64,000 bases of DNA from Nymphalis io (taxonomy: Eukaryota; Arthropoda; Insecta; Lepidoptera; Nymphalidae): NCBI RefSeq assembly GCF_905147045.1, contig NC_065897.1, positions 1,627,001-1,691,000 of the forward strand, in the 5' to 3' direction. This document shows positions 1-11,119 of this stretch, one piece after another. The translations under genes were made by a program, and so were the position numbers. Position 1 is the stretch's first letter. Every line of letters begins with the position of its first letter. The notes below the pieces were generated by a model. The model was not told where the DNA came from. It saw only the letters and a program-made list of their open reading frames with translations, and made no database searches.

Positions 1-575
1 GTATCTAAACACGCTTAAATAATATTATTAAAAGGTAATAAAAATTAAATAGATTAATAATTCCAAAACCATTTATAATCAGATATAAGAGACATTCAGA
101 CTAAACATTTTACTTTCTAACCTTAAATACTGTCACAAAAAGCTGTGCATTGAATAATTAAAAACGTGAAAAGACCTGTAAACACACTCCTCTGAACGAC
201 CCTTAACTCCAGTGACGGTAATAGGGCTTGCTGCACTATCAGTGCTATTCTGTGAGAACTCACTTCGTATCTCACTCGTGAAACGATGATAACCGACTCA
301 CGGTATTACGCTATTTTGATGCGTGTATCCTTTGAATGACATAATTAATTTAGTCAATTTTCACATATCTATTTATAATATTTTACGTTCAAGTTCTGCG
401 GTGTTTTAACTCTTACATTATAGTTCTACCAATATGGATTACTGTAAAAACTTTTATGTTTTCGATGTGTTTAAATTGGATTTCTTTTAATATAATGTTA
501 GTTTTTTTTTTCATGGTCTGGTCTAGCAAGTATCTTATCTAAAATTAATTACATATTAGAATTGCAAAGATAGTT
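1..575. other. No gene seen; AT-rich sequence
   Basis: Unannotated AT-rich DNA. A slightly GC-richer patch at about 200-320 includes gtgaaacgatgat followed by ctattttgat. A loosely similar arrangement occurs at about 4030-4095, so an old shared repeat is possible. No open frame or RNA signature is recognised. Confidence 0.5.
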
Positions 576-606
576 TTTTTTTTTATAAAATAGGAAGGCG
601 GACGAG
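576..606 (-). repeat. Family B tail fragment
   Basis: A T-run followed by aggaaggcggacgag matches the A-rich 3' end of family B read on the minus strand. The rest of the element is missing. The following bases (607-640) hold irregular repeats of cggatgagtacg-like sequence. Confidence 0.5.
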
Positions 607-1286
607 TACGAATGCGGATGAGTACGGCGTACGAATCAAAAAAAGTTTTTTTTTTTTTTAATTCAATTATTTTTTATTTCCATTTTCTTTAAATTCTCTA
701 GAAACATACAAAATTTCACGTCGTCACGTTCCATTTTCGAGATTACTATAAAAAAATTCGAGTTGTTTTTAAAAATGAGCAGAAAAATTAATCCTTCGTA
801 CGAGATAACATCGCTACCATTTTCCGCGATACGCTGTCCCATTCATCATCCTTTTACATATTTCGTGCGACAATTTTAAAAGTTCTGACTTTAAAGCCAG
901 ACACTGATGTAGCGGACTCAGAGTTTGTAAAATACTAAAATTCATATGAATTTATACCTAAATATAAAGTTCACTAAGATGGTATTGCGTTATACATTTC
1001 TTTGTATGTATACTAACACGACCCAAAACCCAAAACAAAACATTGACAGATGAGGTAAAAACAAATGATGTCAACAATTGTTTTTCGACAGAACTTTTAT
1101 TTATTTTAATTTTTATAAAATTATTATTTTTACTCAAACTAAGCTAATTACTCATAATGCTACAAACATTCTCTGTAGCTAACCTAATCACCGCAAGAAA
1201 GAAATATAGAAAAACCTATAAAAAAACGAAAATTCAATCACGACCTAGTTGAATAAATTTGTTTATACTACACTTTATTTATATTT
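607..1286. other. No gene seen; AT-rich sequence
   Basis: Low-complexity AT-rich DNA with an A/T run at about 640-665. Nothing coding or structural is recognised. Confidence 0.5.
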
Positions 1287-1765
1287 GAAAATGGAAGGTA
1301 TTTAAGAAAACAGGTAAGCAGCCCGATAGTAACGAAATACTTTTGCCAATAGACATTGGCGCTGTAACAAATATAAGCCATCGTCTTAACAGCAGATATG
1401 CCGCCAATCATTGTATCGAAGATGTCACTGTGATTTAACAAACTATATTCAAACCGAGCCACCAAACATGGCAATACAATCGATATTTAGCGATAGAATG
1501 ACGAGCCTGTTGGCGTGGTTGGTGGATGCTTGCCTTTCACGCCGACGATTGTGGGTTCGATTCCCACCCAGGACAGATATTTGTGTGCATGAACATGTCT
1601 GTTTGTCCTGTCTGGGTGTAATTATCTATATAAGTATGTATTTACAAAAAGAAAAATAGTATATCTAGTATATCAGTTGTCTGGTTTCCATAGCACAAGC
1701 TCTGTACAAGCTTAATTTGGGATCAGATGGCCGTGTGTGAAAAATGTCCCAGGATAAAAAAAAAG
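1287..1765 (+). mobile_element. Composite retroposon: family-B-like part plus family C tRNA SINE
   Basis: The left part (about 1287-1500) is a diverged family-B-like sequence in minus orientation: ccaatagacattggcgctgt and the following block align by eye with family B. It runs directly into a tRNA-derived SINE (about 1503-1765). That SINE has an A-box-like tggcgtggttgg at 1511-1522 and a perfect pol III B box ggttcgattcc at 1554-1564. The tRNA-like head carries cctttcac where the anticodon loop would be, which resembles tRNA-Glu/Asp. The element ends in an A-run after cccaggat. A near-identical composite lies on the minus strand at 10452-10944. The 82-codon frame inside it is not a gene. Confidence 0.8.
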
Positions 1766-2072
1766 AATATAAGTAATTTATAATTCAAAATAATAAAATT
1801 CAACAGTAAATTAATCACGCATAAAAAATTCATAGCGTGTCCAAAATAAACACCAACAGTGGTGATGTAAGCAATTTTAGTATTAAGTCGAAGCATCGTT
1901 AGCGAAGTATAATTTCATATCGCGATAATTCTTGAAATGCTATTCATAAAGATTCGTGTAAGCGTTGATTGGTAGAATTATGTTTTGAGGAACGCAATTG
2001 CATTAGCTAATGTACTGGCTATGAAGATGAGTATCGTGTTTGTAGATGTAATAATACTAGATATACATTGTA
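1766..2072. other. No gene seen; AT-rich sequence
   Basis: Short AT-rich spacer between two retroposons. No feature recognised. Confidence 0.5.
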
Positions 2073-2368
2073 CTTTTTTTTTATATAGAATTGGAAGGTG
2101 GATGAGCATATGGGCCACCTGATGGTAAGTGGTCACCAAACGCCCTTAGACATTGGCATTGTAAGAAATGTCAACCATCGCTTATAGCCAATGCGCCACC
2201 AACCTTGGGAACTAAGATTTTATGTCCCTTGTGCCTGTAATTACACTGGCTCACTCACCCTTCAAACCGAAACACAACAATATCAAGTATTGCTGTTTTG
2301 CGGTAGAATATCTGATGAGTGGGTGGTACCTACCCAGACGAGCTTGCACAAAGCCCTACCACCAGTAA
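2073..2368 (-). repeat. Family B retroposon, near full length
   Basis: On the minus strand the element starts at ctggtggtagggctttgtgc and ends at a T-run (an A-tail on the element strand). Landmarks in order are gtaggtaccaccca, attctaccgcaaaacagc, gtgagtgagccagtgtaatt, and then the 3' box taccatcaggtggcccatat. It differs from the copy at 53967-54261 at only a handful of positions, and both share variants such as caaacgccc and cttatagcc. They therefore belong to one young subfamily. The 70-codon frame inside it recurs in other copies only because the repeat does. Confidence 0.88.
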
Positions 2369-3664
2369 ACTTACGTACGTACTTTATATTGCGAATAATT
2401 TAGTTTTTTAAATCCACTTAAAACACGCTTCGTTATTAGGAAAATTCTTACGAAGTTATGATACAAAGTTATATAAAAATACAATGTAGTTGTATGTTTA
2501 AATTAAATACGAACGGCCTTATTAATAAATGTAGCTTAGTTAAACACCCTCCCTCCCATCTCCATTTCTCTTTCTTATTATAATAGTATATATTTAAAGA
2601 AAAACTTACCAAAATAATTAAAAGCACTATATCGAAGTTGATTAATTTTCAATAACAAAGTTGCGTTGTAATTCTATTTTATTGTTTTTTTTTTACATTC
2701 AATTATATAAAAATAAAATAAAACAATTGAATTTTTATCTATTTCATAGTTATTATGTTTAATAATATTTCAAATGTAATGATGAAAACAGAAAACTGCC
2801 GAACTAATTTAAATATCTTCCAGTCTAACTATAGCTGTGGTAACCGCATTAGCCGACTACCAACCAAATAATGTTCAGTTATGGTCGAAAATTTTCGGAT
2901 TTCGTGTAATTGTGATTTACTCGTTGCAACGGGTTTGATATGCGATAAAGTTATCGCGAATCGGCGAGGTTTTGAAAGGTCGGGTTGTTTTCAGTGAATT
3001 TTAGGAATTATTAGTTTAGGCGTTCGGAACTTACACGAAATAGTCAAATGCAATCTACCTTTTTTACGTTCTGCATTCATATCTAATATTTCTCGATATT
3101 ACGATGTATTTGTGATTATATAAAATAAGTATTTATTATAAGTATTAGCTATTGTTTTAAGCATTTATTTAAATATCGCAGTGTAAAGGGAAATATTTAT
3201 CTAAATAAATATTTTGAACGGAATATGCCTTTTGTACGAATATACGTCGTCAAGCACATTTACAGATTCTTAAGCTCTACTTTTCTATATAAATTATTCA
3301 TATACTTCTTACCGCTAAGGCGTTATAAGAGAAGCATTTACTCGACTGTTTTTCGCCGAATTATGTTGCAAATTTTGTCTCTACGAGAACACTTTTATTT
3401 TAACGCCATATATAAGGTGAAAGATTTTTTGAAATCGGTATTCTGAGTAATGCAGTAATTTCGAAGATTATCACCTACATCTAAACTTGATAAATGTATA
3501 AAATAAATTAAGCGACTATCTAGGAGATACAATGATGATTGCAAAAATGATACATGATTTTTAATTAGCGTTTAATTTCATGTTAAAACTTTGATTACAT
3601 TAGTTGAATAAATAATAATAATTTTATTATATTTAATTACCGATTTAATTTAACTATCTTGTCA
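2369..3664. other. No gene seen; includes an unassigned GC-richer patch
   Basis: Mostly AT-rich. The stretch at about 2880-3060 is less AT-rich and unique in the window. A 73-codon frame at 3225-3446 (plus strand) has AT-biased composition and no recognised domain, so it is not called. An unannotated conserved noncoding element is possible but cannot be shown here. Confidence 0.4.
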
Positions 3665-3969
3665 GTTTTTTTTTTTTTGTTTTTTATAGAATGGGAAGAC
3701 GGACGAGCATATGGGCCACCTAATGGTAAGTGGTCACCAACGCCCATAGAGATTGGCATTGTAAGAAATGTTAACCATCGCATACGTCACCAATGCGCCA
3801 CCAACTTTGGGAACTAAGATGTTATGTCCCTTGTGCCTGTAATTACACTGGCTCACTCAACCTTCAAACTGGAACACAACAATACCAAGTACTGCTGTTT
3901 TGCGGTAGAATATCTGATGAGTGGGTGGTACCTACCCAGACGAGTTTGCACAAAGCCCTACCACCAGTA
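3665..3969 (-). repeat. Family B retroposon, near full length
   Basis: All landmarks of the family are present from the T-run through gggccaccta to ccctaccaccagt. This copy has cgcccatagag and agatgttatg where the copies at 2.1 and 54.0 kb have other bases, so it comes from a different subfamily. Confidence 0.88.
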
Positions 3970-4619
3970 CCAGTTTTTATCGATATAATGTAAATTCCGA
4001 ACTAGTAGTATCTTTCAATTTACATAAATCTTGTGAAACGACGATTCAAAATTGACCGCAAAAGCCTCCTCGAATAAGGCTATTTTGATTCTACCAATTT
4101 TATTCGCAAATTTTATACATAGCTAGTAATCATTTTATTTTAAAAAACTTTTAGGTTCACTTTTAATGTAAAAATAATAACCTTCATCATTAAATCGCAA
4201 TGAAAAGTCGTAAAAACATGTAGTTAATACTTAAATTTCCACATAATATTTGATCCATAAAAACATTTCAAGCCGTCATAATAAAGCGACATTATTAACA
4301 CGGCTTAAAAATACATTCGTAAAGCGGCGAATGAAACGCCTGCCGTCAGAATTATTGTAGCAAATGAAGCAGCCATAATTCGTGTCAAATTGGCATGGCA
4401 ATTATACATTCTGCGGTAAAGTAATAGCCACAACATACCATATGAACGCTTCATAATACAAGAGGACAAATTGCAAACGTTTCGACGGTGTAATGCGTGA
4501 AAAATTATTTTAAATTTCGAATTGTATAATAGCATTACACCGTTTGTTTCAACATATATAAAACTATGTTCAGTCATTTTTATAATATATAAAATTTAAA
4601 TAAAAATAAAAAAATACAC
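3970..4619. other. No gene seen; unassigned sequence
   Basis: Contains a minus-strand frame of 90 codons (4305-4577) with no recognisable domain and no splice context. The block at 4310-4510 is somewhat less AT-rich than its surroundings. Function unknown. Confidence 0.4.
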
Positions 4620-4670
4620 ATTACAAATTTATAGCAAAAACACGCCGTCTAAAAGATTTTCCTGTGGCAT
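4620..4670 (-). mobile_element. Family H: 3' end of a transposon ORF
   Basis: Read on the minus strand this translates to MPQENLLDGVFLL followed by a stop. It closely matches the peptide MPQDNLLDDV near the stop of a longer remnant at 26210-26345. Both also share cgtctaaaagatt on the plus strand. It is best read as the last codons of a mobile-element ORF. The upstream part is lost, and a family A SINE lies just beyond. The source clade is not established. Confidence 0.5.
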
Positions 4671-4710
4671 AAATAAATAAAATAATATAAAAAAATAAAT
4701 AAATATAAAA

Positions 4711-5006
4711 CCGTAACAGCATGTGAATGTCCCACAGCTGGGCTAAAGGCCTCATCTCCGTTTTTGAGGAGAAGGTTTGGAGCTTATGCTCCAGCTGCTC
4801 CAGTAAGGGTTGGTGGAATACACACATGGCAGAATTTCAGTGAAATTAGACATATATAGATTACCTCATGATGTTTTCCTTCACCGTAAAGCACAACATG
4901 AATCATAATCACAAATTTAGCACATGATAATTCAGTGGTGCTTGCCCCGGACGACTCACGATCATCGTTTAAATTCACGCGTTCTTACTACTGGGCCATC
5001 GCGACT
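4711..5006 (-). mobile_element. Family A tRNA-derived SINE, full length, diverged
   Basis: The tail (tgtcccacagctgggctaaa) is at the left and the tRNA-like head (ctactgggccatcgcgac) at the right, so the element is on the minus strand. The middle ttttccttcaccgt and the gcttgcccc after the B-box region are recognisable. Many substitutions distinguish it from the young copies at 59.8 and 61.1 kb. The frames inside it are not genes. Confidence 0.85.
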
Positions 5007-5048
5007 GTAAATATATATAAATTGCTTAATTAAATCTGATTACGTTGC

Positions 5049-5236
5049 TTGGTGGTAGGGATTTATACAAGCCTGTCTGGTTAGAAACCACCCATCACAT
5101 ATTACTGCCAAACAGCAATACTTAATATTTTTATGTTTCGGTTTGAAGGATGACCGAGCCCTTATAAATCCAGTTACAAGGGACATAACTTCTTAGTTTC
5201 CCAAGTTGATGGCGCATAACCAATGATAAGGTTTAA
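5049..5236 (+). repeat. Family B retroposon, 3' truncated
   Basis: The 5' end cttggtggtagggatttat is well preserved, and the match continues to about ttgatggcgcataacc. The usual 3' part with the ccatcaggtgg box and A-tail is absent. Confidence 0.75.
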
Positions 5237-5452
5237 TACTCAATTTCTAATAATAATACCTCTATTGAAAGCAATATAGATACATAGCAAGAATTAAAAG
5301 TAAATTGAAAAGTAACATCCAGTCCTATACTCCTGGGCAATGACTTCTTCCCTCGAGGCCCACATAAAAATTTGAAATTATAAAAAATATACATACCTAG
5401 TATAAATTAATAATATAATTTGATGTACAAATAAAAATTAAATTTACATATC

Positions 5453-5719
5453 CAGACGGGCCAATTGACGTGGTTGGTAGATACTTGCCTTTCACGTTGA
5501 AGGTTGTGGGTTCGATTCCCACTCAGAAGAGACATTTGTATGCATGAACATGTCTGTTTGTCCTGAGTCGTGATGAAATTATCTATATGAGTATGTATTT
5601 ACAAAAGAAAAATAGTATATGTAGTATATCAGTTATTTGGTTTCCATAGTAGAAGCTCTGCTTAGTTTAGGATCAGATGGCCGTGTGTGAATAATGTCCC
5701 GGGATATTATTATTAAATA
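5453..5719 (+). mobile_element. Family C tRNA-derived SINE, solo copy
   Basis: The tRNA-like head has an A-box region (ttgacgtggttggtaga) and the B box ggttcgattcccac. The body (gcatgaacatgtctgtttgt) and the end (ggccgtgtgtgaataatgtc) are followed by a short ATT-rich tail. No family-B-like sequence precedes it. This shows that the SINE of about 265 bp is a unit of its own and that the copies at 1.3 and 10.5 kb are composites. Confidence 0.85.
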
Positions 5720-8349
5720 TAATGTTGCACTTTATATCAGCACTTTTTTGTTTGATTAAATAAAAGTTTAAAAAAAATATGTCGTAAATTCCTTTAATTT
5801 TCGACGCTGATCATAAGACGCTGGAGACGAAATTGTCGGTATTGAAATAGAGCTCCCAATAAAAACTAAATGCGGTATTTCAGAGTTTTATTACAGCAAA
5901 CGTTCAAAAGCAGATTTCAATACAGGTCAATGGGCACCTAAGCAGATTGGTTCATATTTCGCGAACCGTGTGTTTATCCTATTAATAGCCGAAACGCTGT
6001 TTCTGTTAGGAAATGAGATCACGACCGCATTCAGTTAGACTTGATCGTTTCTTATAATTTATTATAACTACCTATTTCCTTTTAAAAATAAACATTCATG
6101 TAAATATTTACCATGTTCTTAATTTTCTATGTAAATAAACATTTAATAAAAGAACCTATCTTAGGTTCTATGTATCGAAATTCCTTTTAAAAGAAGTATA
6201 TTATATAATATAAATCAACTATAAATTCATTATATAATCTATCACCAAATAGCAATTCTTCGGAATATTATGAATGAGTCAGTGTTATTTTAAGGATAAT
6301 GGTTATAAGCAACCATGACGTCACTGTTTATATTTGTGCAGTTGAGTATATATAATGGATCAGTTGGATGGAATAAACTCTTAAGCCTTCTACTGAAGGT
6401 ATGAGCAGACCTTTGTCCAGTAATGAGACATTTACAGTCAGTTATATGATTTTTGTTATTTTTAATGAAAAAATAAATCAAATTAATAATTAATCTTTAC
6501 ATGCAAAACATATTATATTTATAATGGAACATTTAAATTACAACGAAATACAATATGCATTTAATGGCCATAAAATTTCAATGGGACACAATCTGCGTCG
6601 AATTAAAGCTGAAACGCTGTTTCGCTTAAACCGTTACGGAAGCGATACGCCATGTGTAAAAAATAAATATAGGAATAATTTGGACCAATTGAATGGTTGA
6701 AAAAATTTGTTTGCGCTATACGATAGCCATTAACGAATGTAAATGATACAAAACTGTTGTCAGCAGTGGCGCCATCTGTGACTTTTGTAGCGATCAGCAA
6801 AATCAACGGAACTATTGGTAATATTGAAATATTGGCATAATGATAATATGTAGCAACGCCTATATATAACGCGTTAAGAAAAGAGATATACGCATAAAGG
6901 AGTATCATATCGTTTGCCTTCAGGACACGAGTCGGTTTTGATTAAACGCACCCGTAAATGTTTTAATATGATAAAAACGACCACATTCAAAATATTAGCA
7001 CAATCGAATAGTATTTGGAACGAAGACAGTAAATAAACGTAAGCTAACGTAGGTAGGACTGTAAATAAATGTAGGTTTTATAACTATTTGTTGTAACAAT
7101 TGAAAAGGAAATAAGAGGACATCGGTTTTAAATTTATGAAGTGCCATAGATTAATAAATAATAGAAAAGTCTAAACGGTAATACATTGTAATAATTCATA
7201 TACGTTCCCATTAAAGCTGTTGCTATAAAATGCCATTGTTATTGTAGATTTTTTTAGTACTATAATCCATTAGACAAACGAGATCTGAGCGAACAGAACA
7301 ATGGAAATAATGGAATCCAATGACTAATCGACACCGCATCTGCTGCAACGCCGCCGTTCCAAGTAATACGAACGATATATTGCAATTTTAATGCCCTTTT
7401 ACAAAATAAGAATAAATAAAAAATACGATATTTCAAGTTAAAATAAACGCGATACCTAAAGTGTAAAATTTAAACCCCAAATGTTCATTTTATACATTCC
7501 ATATTCAAAGTTTATGGAAAAGATCGCTCATTTAGCGATCAAACAGTCTTTTGTGTCGTTTTTTTATATCCTGTTCTTTATAATTCTACCGTGTATGTGT
7601 TACTTTATATATTACACTTGAAAAATATTTGAACATTATCCATTCGACCATTCATCGTTATCATATATTTGACAGTGCCTTGATGGAGAATGGTGAGGAT
7701 TATTGATTATTAAAATATCGGTCGCAGCGTTATTTGACTCGTGGCGACACATAAATATGGAATTTCAGTGCGTTTCGCATATAATAAATGTAGTACTTAA
7801 ATGACTGCTCAGCAAACTAAAAAACTTGCTAGAGCATATAAAACTAGTTTTTTTATATATTTCTTGAAAATATATAATTAATTACTACTTTAAAAAAATC
7901 TAATTCTTGTATTTATAAGGTCATTTTGTAAGTTATAATATCAATCATGTTAATAATAATATATATATATATATATATTATTAACATGATAAAAGTAATT
8001 AATTAATTGTATCTATGCTGCAAACATGTCCTCTACATGGTTACAACAAATTGATTATAAATAAAATCAGATTTTTGTTTGCCTATCCGCTTCACGTGAA
8101 GTGATCATAATTGAAACGATTTAAGGGTCTTCGAATTTAATTCATAGCATTAAATATACTATTTAAAAGTAATAAAAGGAAATAAGACGCAATGAGTATC
8201 CCCTAAGTATTTCGTTTAAGTAAGCGCTTAGGGAGACCCGGCCGGGTTCGTTAAGTATTTATATCATTCAATGATACCCCGATCTTAGGTAACGTAAGGT
8301 AGCGTTTACAAATAAGTTTCCTTACAATTTTCGCTTATCTTGAGAATTT
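5720..8349. other. No gene seen; 2.6 kb of unassigned AT-rich DNA
   Basis: No recognised repeat except the AT palindrome listed separately at 7944-7990. The motif gaaacgctgtttc occurs at about 5992 and 6610. A 101-codon minus-strand frame (6603-6908) is hydrophobic and AT-biased and matches nothing I recognise. Nothing here supports a gene. Confidence 0.45.
7944..7990. repeat. AT-rich palindrome with (AT)n core
   Basis: Arms atcatgttaataat and attattaacatgat flank an (AT)n run, giving a near-perfect inverted repeat of about 47 bp. It could extrude as a cruciform, or it may simply reflect AT-repeat expansion at a palindromic seed. Confidence 0.8.
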
Positions 8350-8425
8350 ATATACAATTTCTGTCATTATTGATTTGACATTCGAAAGAAGAAGAGACAG
8401 CATTGTTTAATTAATCATTCGCTAA
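8350..8425 (-). repeat. Family I short repeat copy
   Basis: Contains gacattcgaaagaag and agacagcattgttta. The reverse complement aligns by eye with 58180-58256 (tctttcgaatgtcaaatcaa) and with the foldback at 19090-19200. Probably a small non-autonomous element of unknown class. Confidence 0.5.
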
Positions 8426-8461
8426 GCAACGTTCATCAGTAAGGCTATAGAATGTAGAATG

Positions 8462-8692
8462 TAAAAATTCTACCGCGAAACAGTAATACTTTGTATTGTT
8501 GTGTTCCGTTTTGAAGGACAAATGAAATGATGAAATGAAAAAATGACAAGTAAACAGGCTCAACTCTCAAGGGACGTGACATTAATTCCAAGTGATGGTT
8601 AATATTTCTCACAGTGTCAATGTCTTTGGGCATTGATGAGCATTCATATTCCGGTGGTGTACTAGCCAGTCCAACTTCCTATTAAAAAAATG
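8462..8692 (+). repeat. Family B retroposon, 5' truncated and diverged
   Basis: Starts at attctaccgcgaaacag and continues through tactttgtattgttgtgttcc and a diverged 3' part to ttcctattaaaaaaatg. A short ATGAA-like expansion interrupts it at about 8522-8545. Confidence 0.7.
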
Positions 8693-8748
8693 AACATAAG
8701 GTTGACAGAAGGAATATGAATTAATTATTTATTTGTTAAAATGAATGA

Positions 8749-8986
8749 AACACTGAATTTTCATGTGCTTAATTTGTGATTTGTGATTATAATTCATCTC
8801 GTGTTTTACGTTGAAGGAAAATATCGTGAGGAAGCTTGCATGTATCTAATTTCACCGAAATTCTGCCACAAGTGTATTCCACCAACACGCATTGGTGCAA
8901 TAAGCAGCGTGGTGGAATAAGCTCTAAATCTTTTCAAAAAGGGAGAGGAGGCCTTAGCCCAGCAGTGGGATATTCACAATGCAATT
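8749..8986 (+). mobile_element. Family A SINE, 5' truncated
   Basis: Begins at cactgaattttcatgtgctt, so the tRNA head is lost. It continues to gaggccttagcccagcagtg. A small duplication (atttgtgatttgtgatt) is present near the start, and the insertion aataag interrupts the cattggtgca block. Confidence 0.85.
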
Positions 8987-9087
8987 TAACTCAATGTAAT
9001 TTGTTAAAATGAATGTAATCGATACAATCTTGATGATTAATTAATTATGAAATTGTTTTTTTTTTTTATTTTAATAATTTATAATCA

Positions 9088-9180
9088 ACGAAAAATGGAC
9101 AGGGAGCTTTGGCGCACCTTGGGAGAGGCCTATGTTCAGCAGTGGACAACGATTGGCTGTTGATTGATTGATTGATAATC
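9088..9180 (+). mobile_element. RTE-type LINE 3' end with (TTGA)n tail
   Basis: An in-frame stretch reads MDRELWRTLGEAYVQQWTTI, then GC and a stop, followed by tgattgattgattga. Lepidopteran RTE-clade LINEs commonly end their ORF with a peptide of this kind (W-R-x-L-x-E-A-Y-V-Q-Q-W) followed by a short tandem-repeat tail. The clade call is from memory of the family. The peptide and tail are seen directly. Only about 90 bp remain. Its sequence ggagaggcc...cagcagtgg resembles the 3' end of family A. Confidence 0.65.
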
Positions 9181-10451
9181 AACGAAAAATATACCTTTAA
9201 TATTTTGTTTTCATTTTAAGTGAAAAACAAAAGATTGACTAAACAACAAAATTTTTAATTTTTATTTTATAACCCATATTAATATTCATTACATTTTTAA
9301 CGTGTTGAATATTTATGTTCTCTAGTGTTTTCGTCTCAAAATATATAGAGGCATATAATATTATATAACATTTTCAACGCGACGTAGTAAAAGTAGAGCC
9401 ACAATCTCAACACCTGAAAACTTCATCTAGTATTCCCGCAAAAACAAGTTAAGTGAAACGACATTTTTTCGCCGTCTCTTCAAACAAAATTTTTATTTTA
9501 ACCGCGCAGCTCCGACAAAAGGAATAAAAACGGCCCGTGAACACTTTGAATTATTAATGTTATTGTAGAGATATTCTTGGTAAGCATTCTCTGTATTATT
9601 TTCATTATTATCCAACTTAAATGAAGACTGAGGTAATAATTCTGTCTTGGAAGAGAATACCGTTTTGCGTTATTATTTTTAAGGGCCGATTTTTTTTTTT
9701 AGAAAACGCTTGAATTTTTCGGCAAAACAATAGAAGAACGGATTCATCCTTTGTGATATTTTATTTTAAAGATGTGTATTTAGTTTCATAAAAAGACATT
9801 TACGGACATTATTAAAAATTGTGTTACTTTGTTATTATGGAAAGTATTTTTTGTTATGAAAATTTTATAAGTAAATTAGAGTCTTGAAATGGTTACAATA
9901 CCTTTATAAAAATATTTATATGTATTTAAATATTATTCTATAGCATTTATTCCAATGAGTCTCTTTACTGGTTTCTCTCAGATCTTGGGTGTGATTTTTT
10001 TTTTCAAAACGGTGATATGTTTTTGATAGCCTTACCAGCTATTCACGTTTATCTACCAATTAAAATTACAATGATCATCTTCGTAAATAAAAACTAAGTT
10101 ATCTCCAATAAAAGCCTATTGATTTAATCTTATAAAGGTTACATCACCAAGAAGGCAATGCCCTATATTTAGGACTAAATTATTCATAGCTCCGTAGGCA
10201 TCGCTAAGTACCTGTCGGTTTGCAATTTCACAGTAACATTTTGTATTGCTATTAGTATCGTTAATGTATGATAATTGTGAAGCTTATCACGTAGTGAATT
10301 TTCATTAACTTCTAGCTGACCTTTGAAAGAAATAGCACATAAAAACAAATTATTTTTATCATAACGTGCGAATTGCTGAAGTACGCACTGTAACTATTGT
10401 TTTTCCTTGCCGATCCAGGCTAATTACATTTCGATAATAATTGTTTTGTAA
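9181..10451. other. No gene seen; AT-rich sequence
   Basis: No repeat or gene recognised. A less AT-rich patch lies at about 9420-9545 and another at about 10140-10240. Confidence 0.45.
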
Positions 10452-10959
10452 GAAATAATAATAATAATAATATCCTGGGACATTTTTCACCCACGGCCAT
10501 CTGATCCCAAATTAAGCTTGTACAGAGCTTGTGTTATGGCAACCAGACAACTGATATACGACATATACTATTTTTCTTTTTGTAAATACATACTTATATA
10601 AATAATTACACCCAGACTCAGAACAAACAGACATGTTCATGCACACAAATGTCTGTCCTGGGTGGGAATCGAACCCACAACCGTCGGCGTGAAAGGCAAG
10701 CATCTACCAACCACGCCAACAGGCTCGTCATTCTATCGCTAAATATCGATTGTATTGCCATGTTTGGTGGCTCGGTTTGAATATAGTTTGTTAAATCACA
10801 GTGACATCTTCGATCCAATGATTGGCGGCTGTTAAGACGATGGCTTATATTTGTTACAGCGCCAATGTCTATTGGCAAAAGTATTTCGTTACTATCAGGC
10901 TGCTTACCTGTTTTCTTAAATACCTTCCATTTTCCACCAACCACGCCAACCGGCTCATC
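10452..10959 (-). mobile_element. Composite retroposon, second copy, with extra SINE-head fragment
   Basis: Near-identical to 1287-1765 over both the family-B-like part and the family C SINE. The peptide translated through the junction (ending CVHEHVCL) is the same in both copies. It lacks about 8 bp (near agatatgc) found in the first copy. Its tail is (AAT)n (10453-10473) where the first copy has an A-run. At its far end (10934-10959) lies an extra fragment, ccaccaaccacgccaaccgg on the plus strand, which is the same tRNA head that starts the SINE. The unit is therefore flanked by SINE-head sequence on one side and contains it on the other. The 108-codon frame is not a gene. Confidence 0.8.
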
Positions 10960-11119
10960 AAAATTAAAAAATTATTATATGGAATTTAGATCAATGAGTA
11001 ATCACCGAAACTGATATTATACAGGACTTAAATACTCTTTTAACCATTCAAGATATTATTAAATTTAAAATGTCAAAAAATAATACTTTTATATTAAGAT
11101 AATAAACCCGTTTACAAGC

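Noticed and set aside
1503..1575. Possible tRNA gene
   Set aside because: A and B boxes are present, but the cloverleaf is imperfect and the sequence continues into a SINE body and tail. The same holds for the family A heads.
2191..2403. Open frame of 70 codons recurring near 3.8 and 54.1 kb
   Set aside because: It lies entirely within family B retroposons. Recurrence reflects the repeat, and other copies are broken.
6603..6908. 101-codon hydrophobic minus-strand frame
   Set aside because: AT-rich codons favour Ile/Phe/Tyr by chance. There is no splice context, domain or conservation evidence.
10618..10944. 108-codon frame shared with 1.4 kb
   Set aside because: It runs across a family-B-like and tRNA-SINE junction. 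The shared peptide comes from duplicated repeat DNA.
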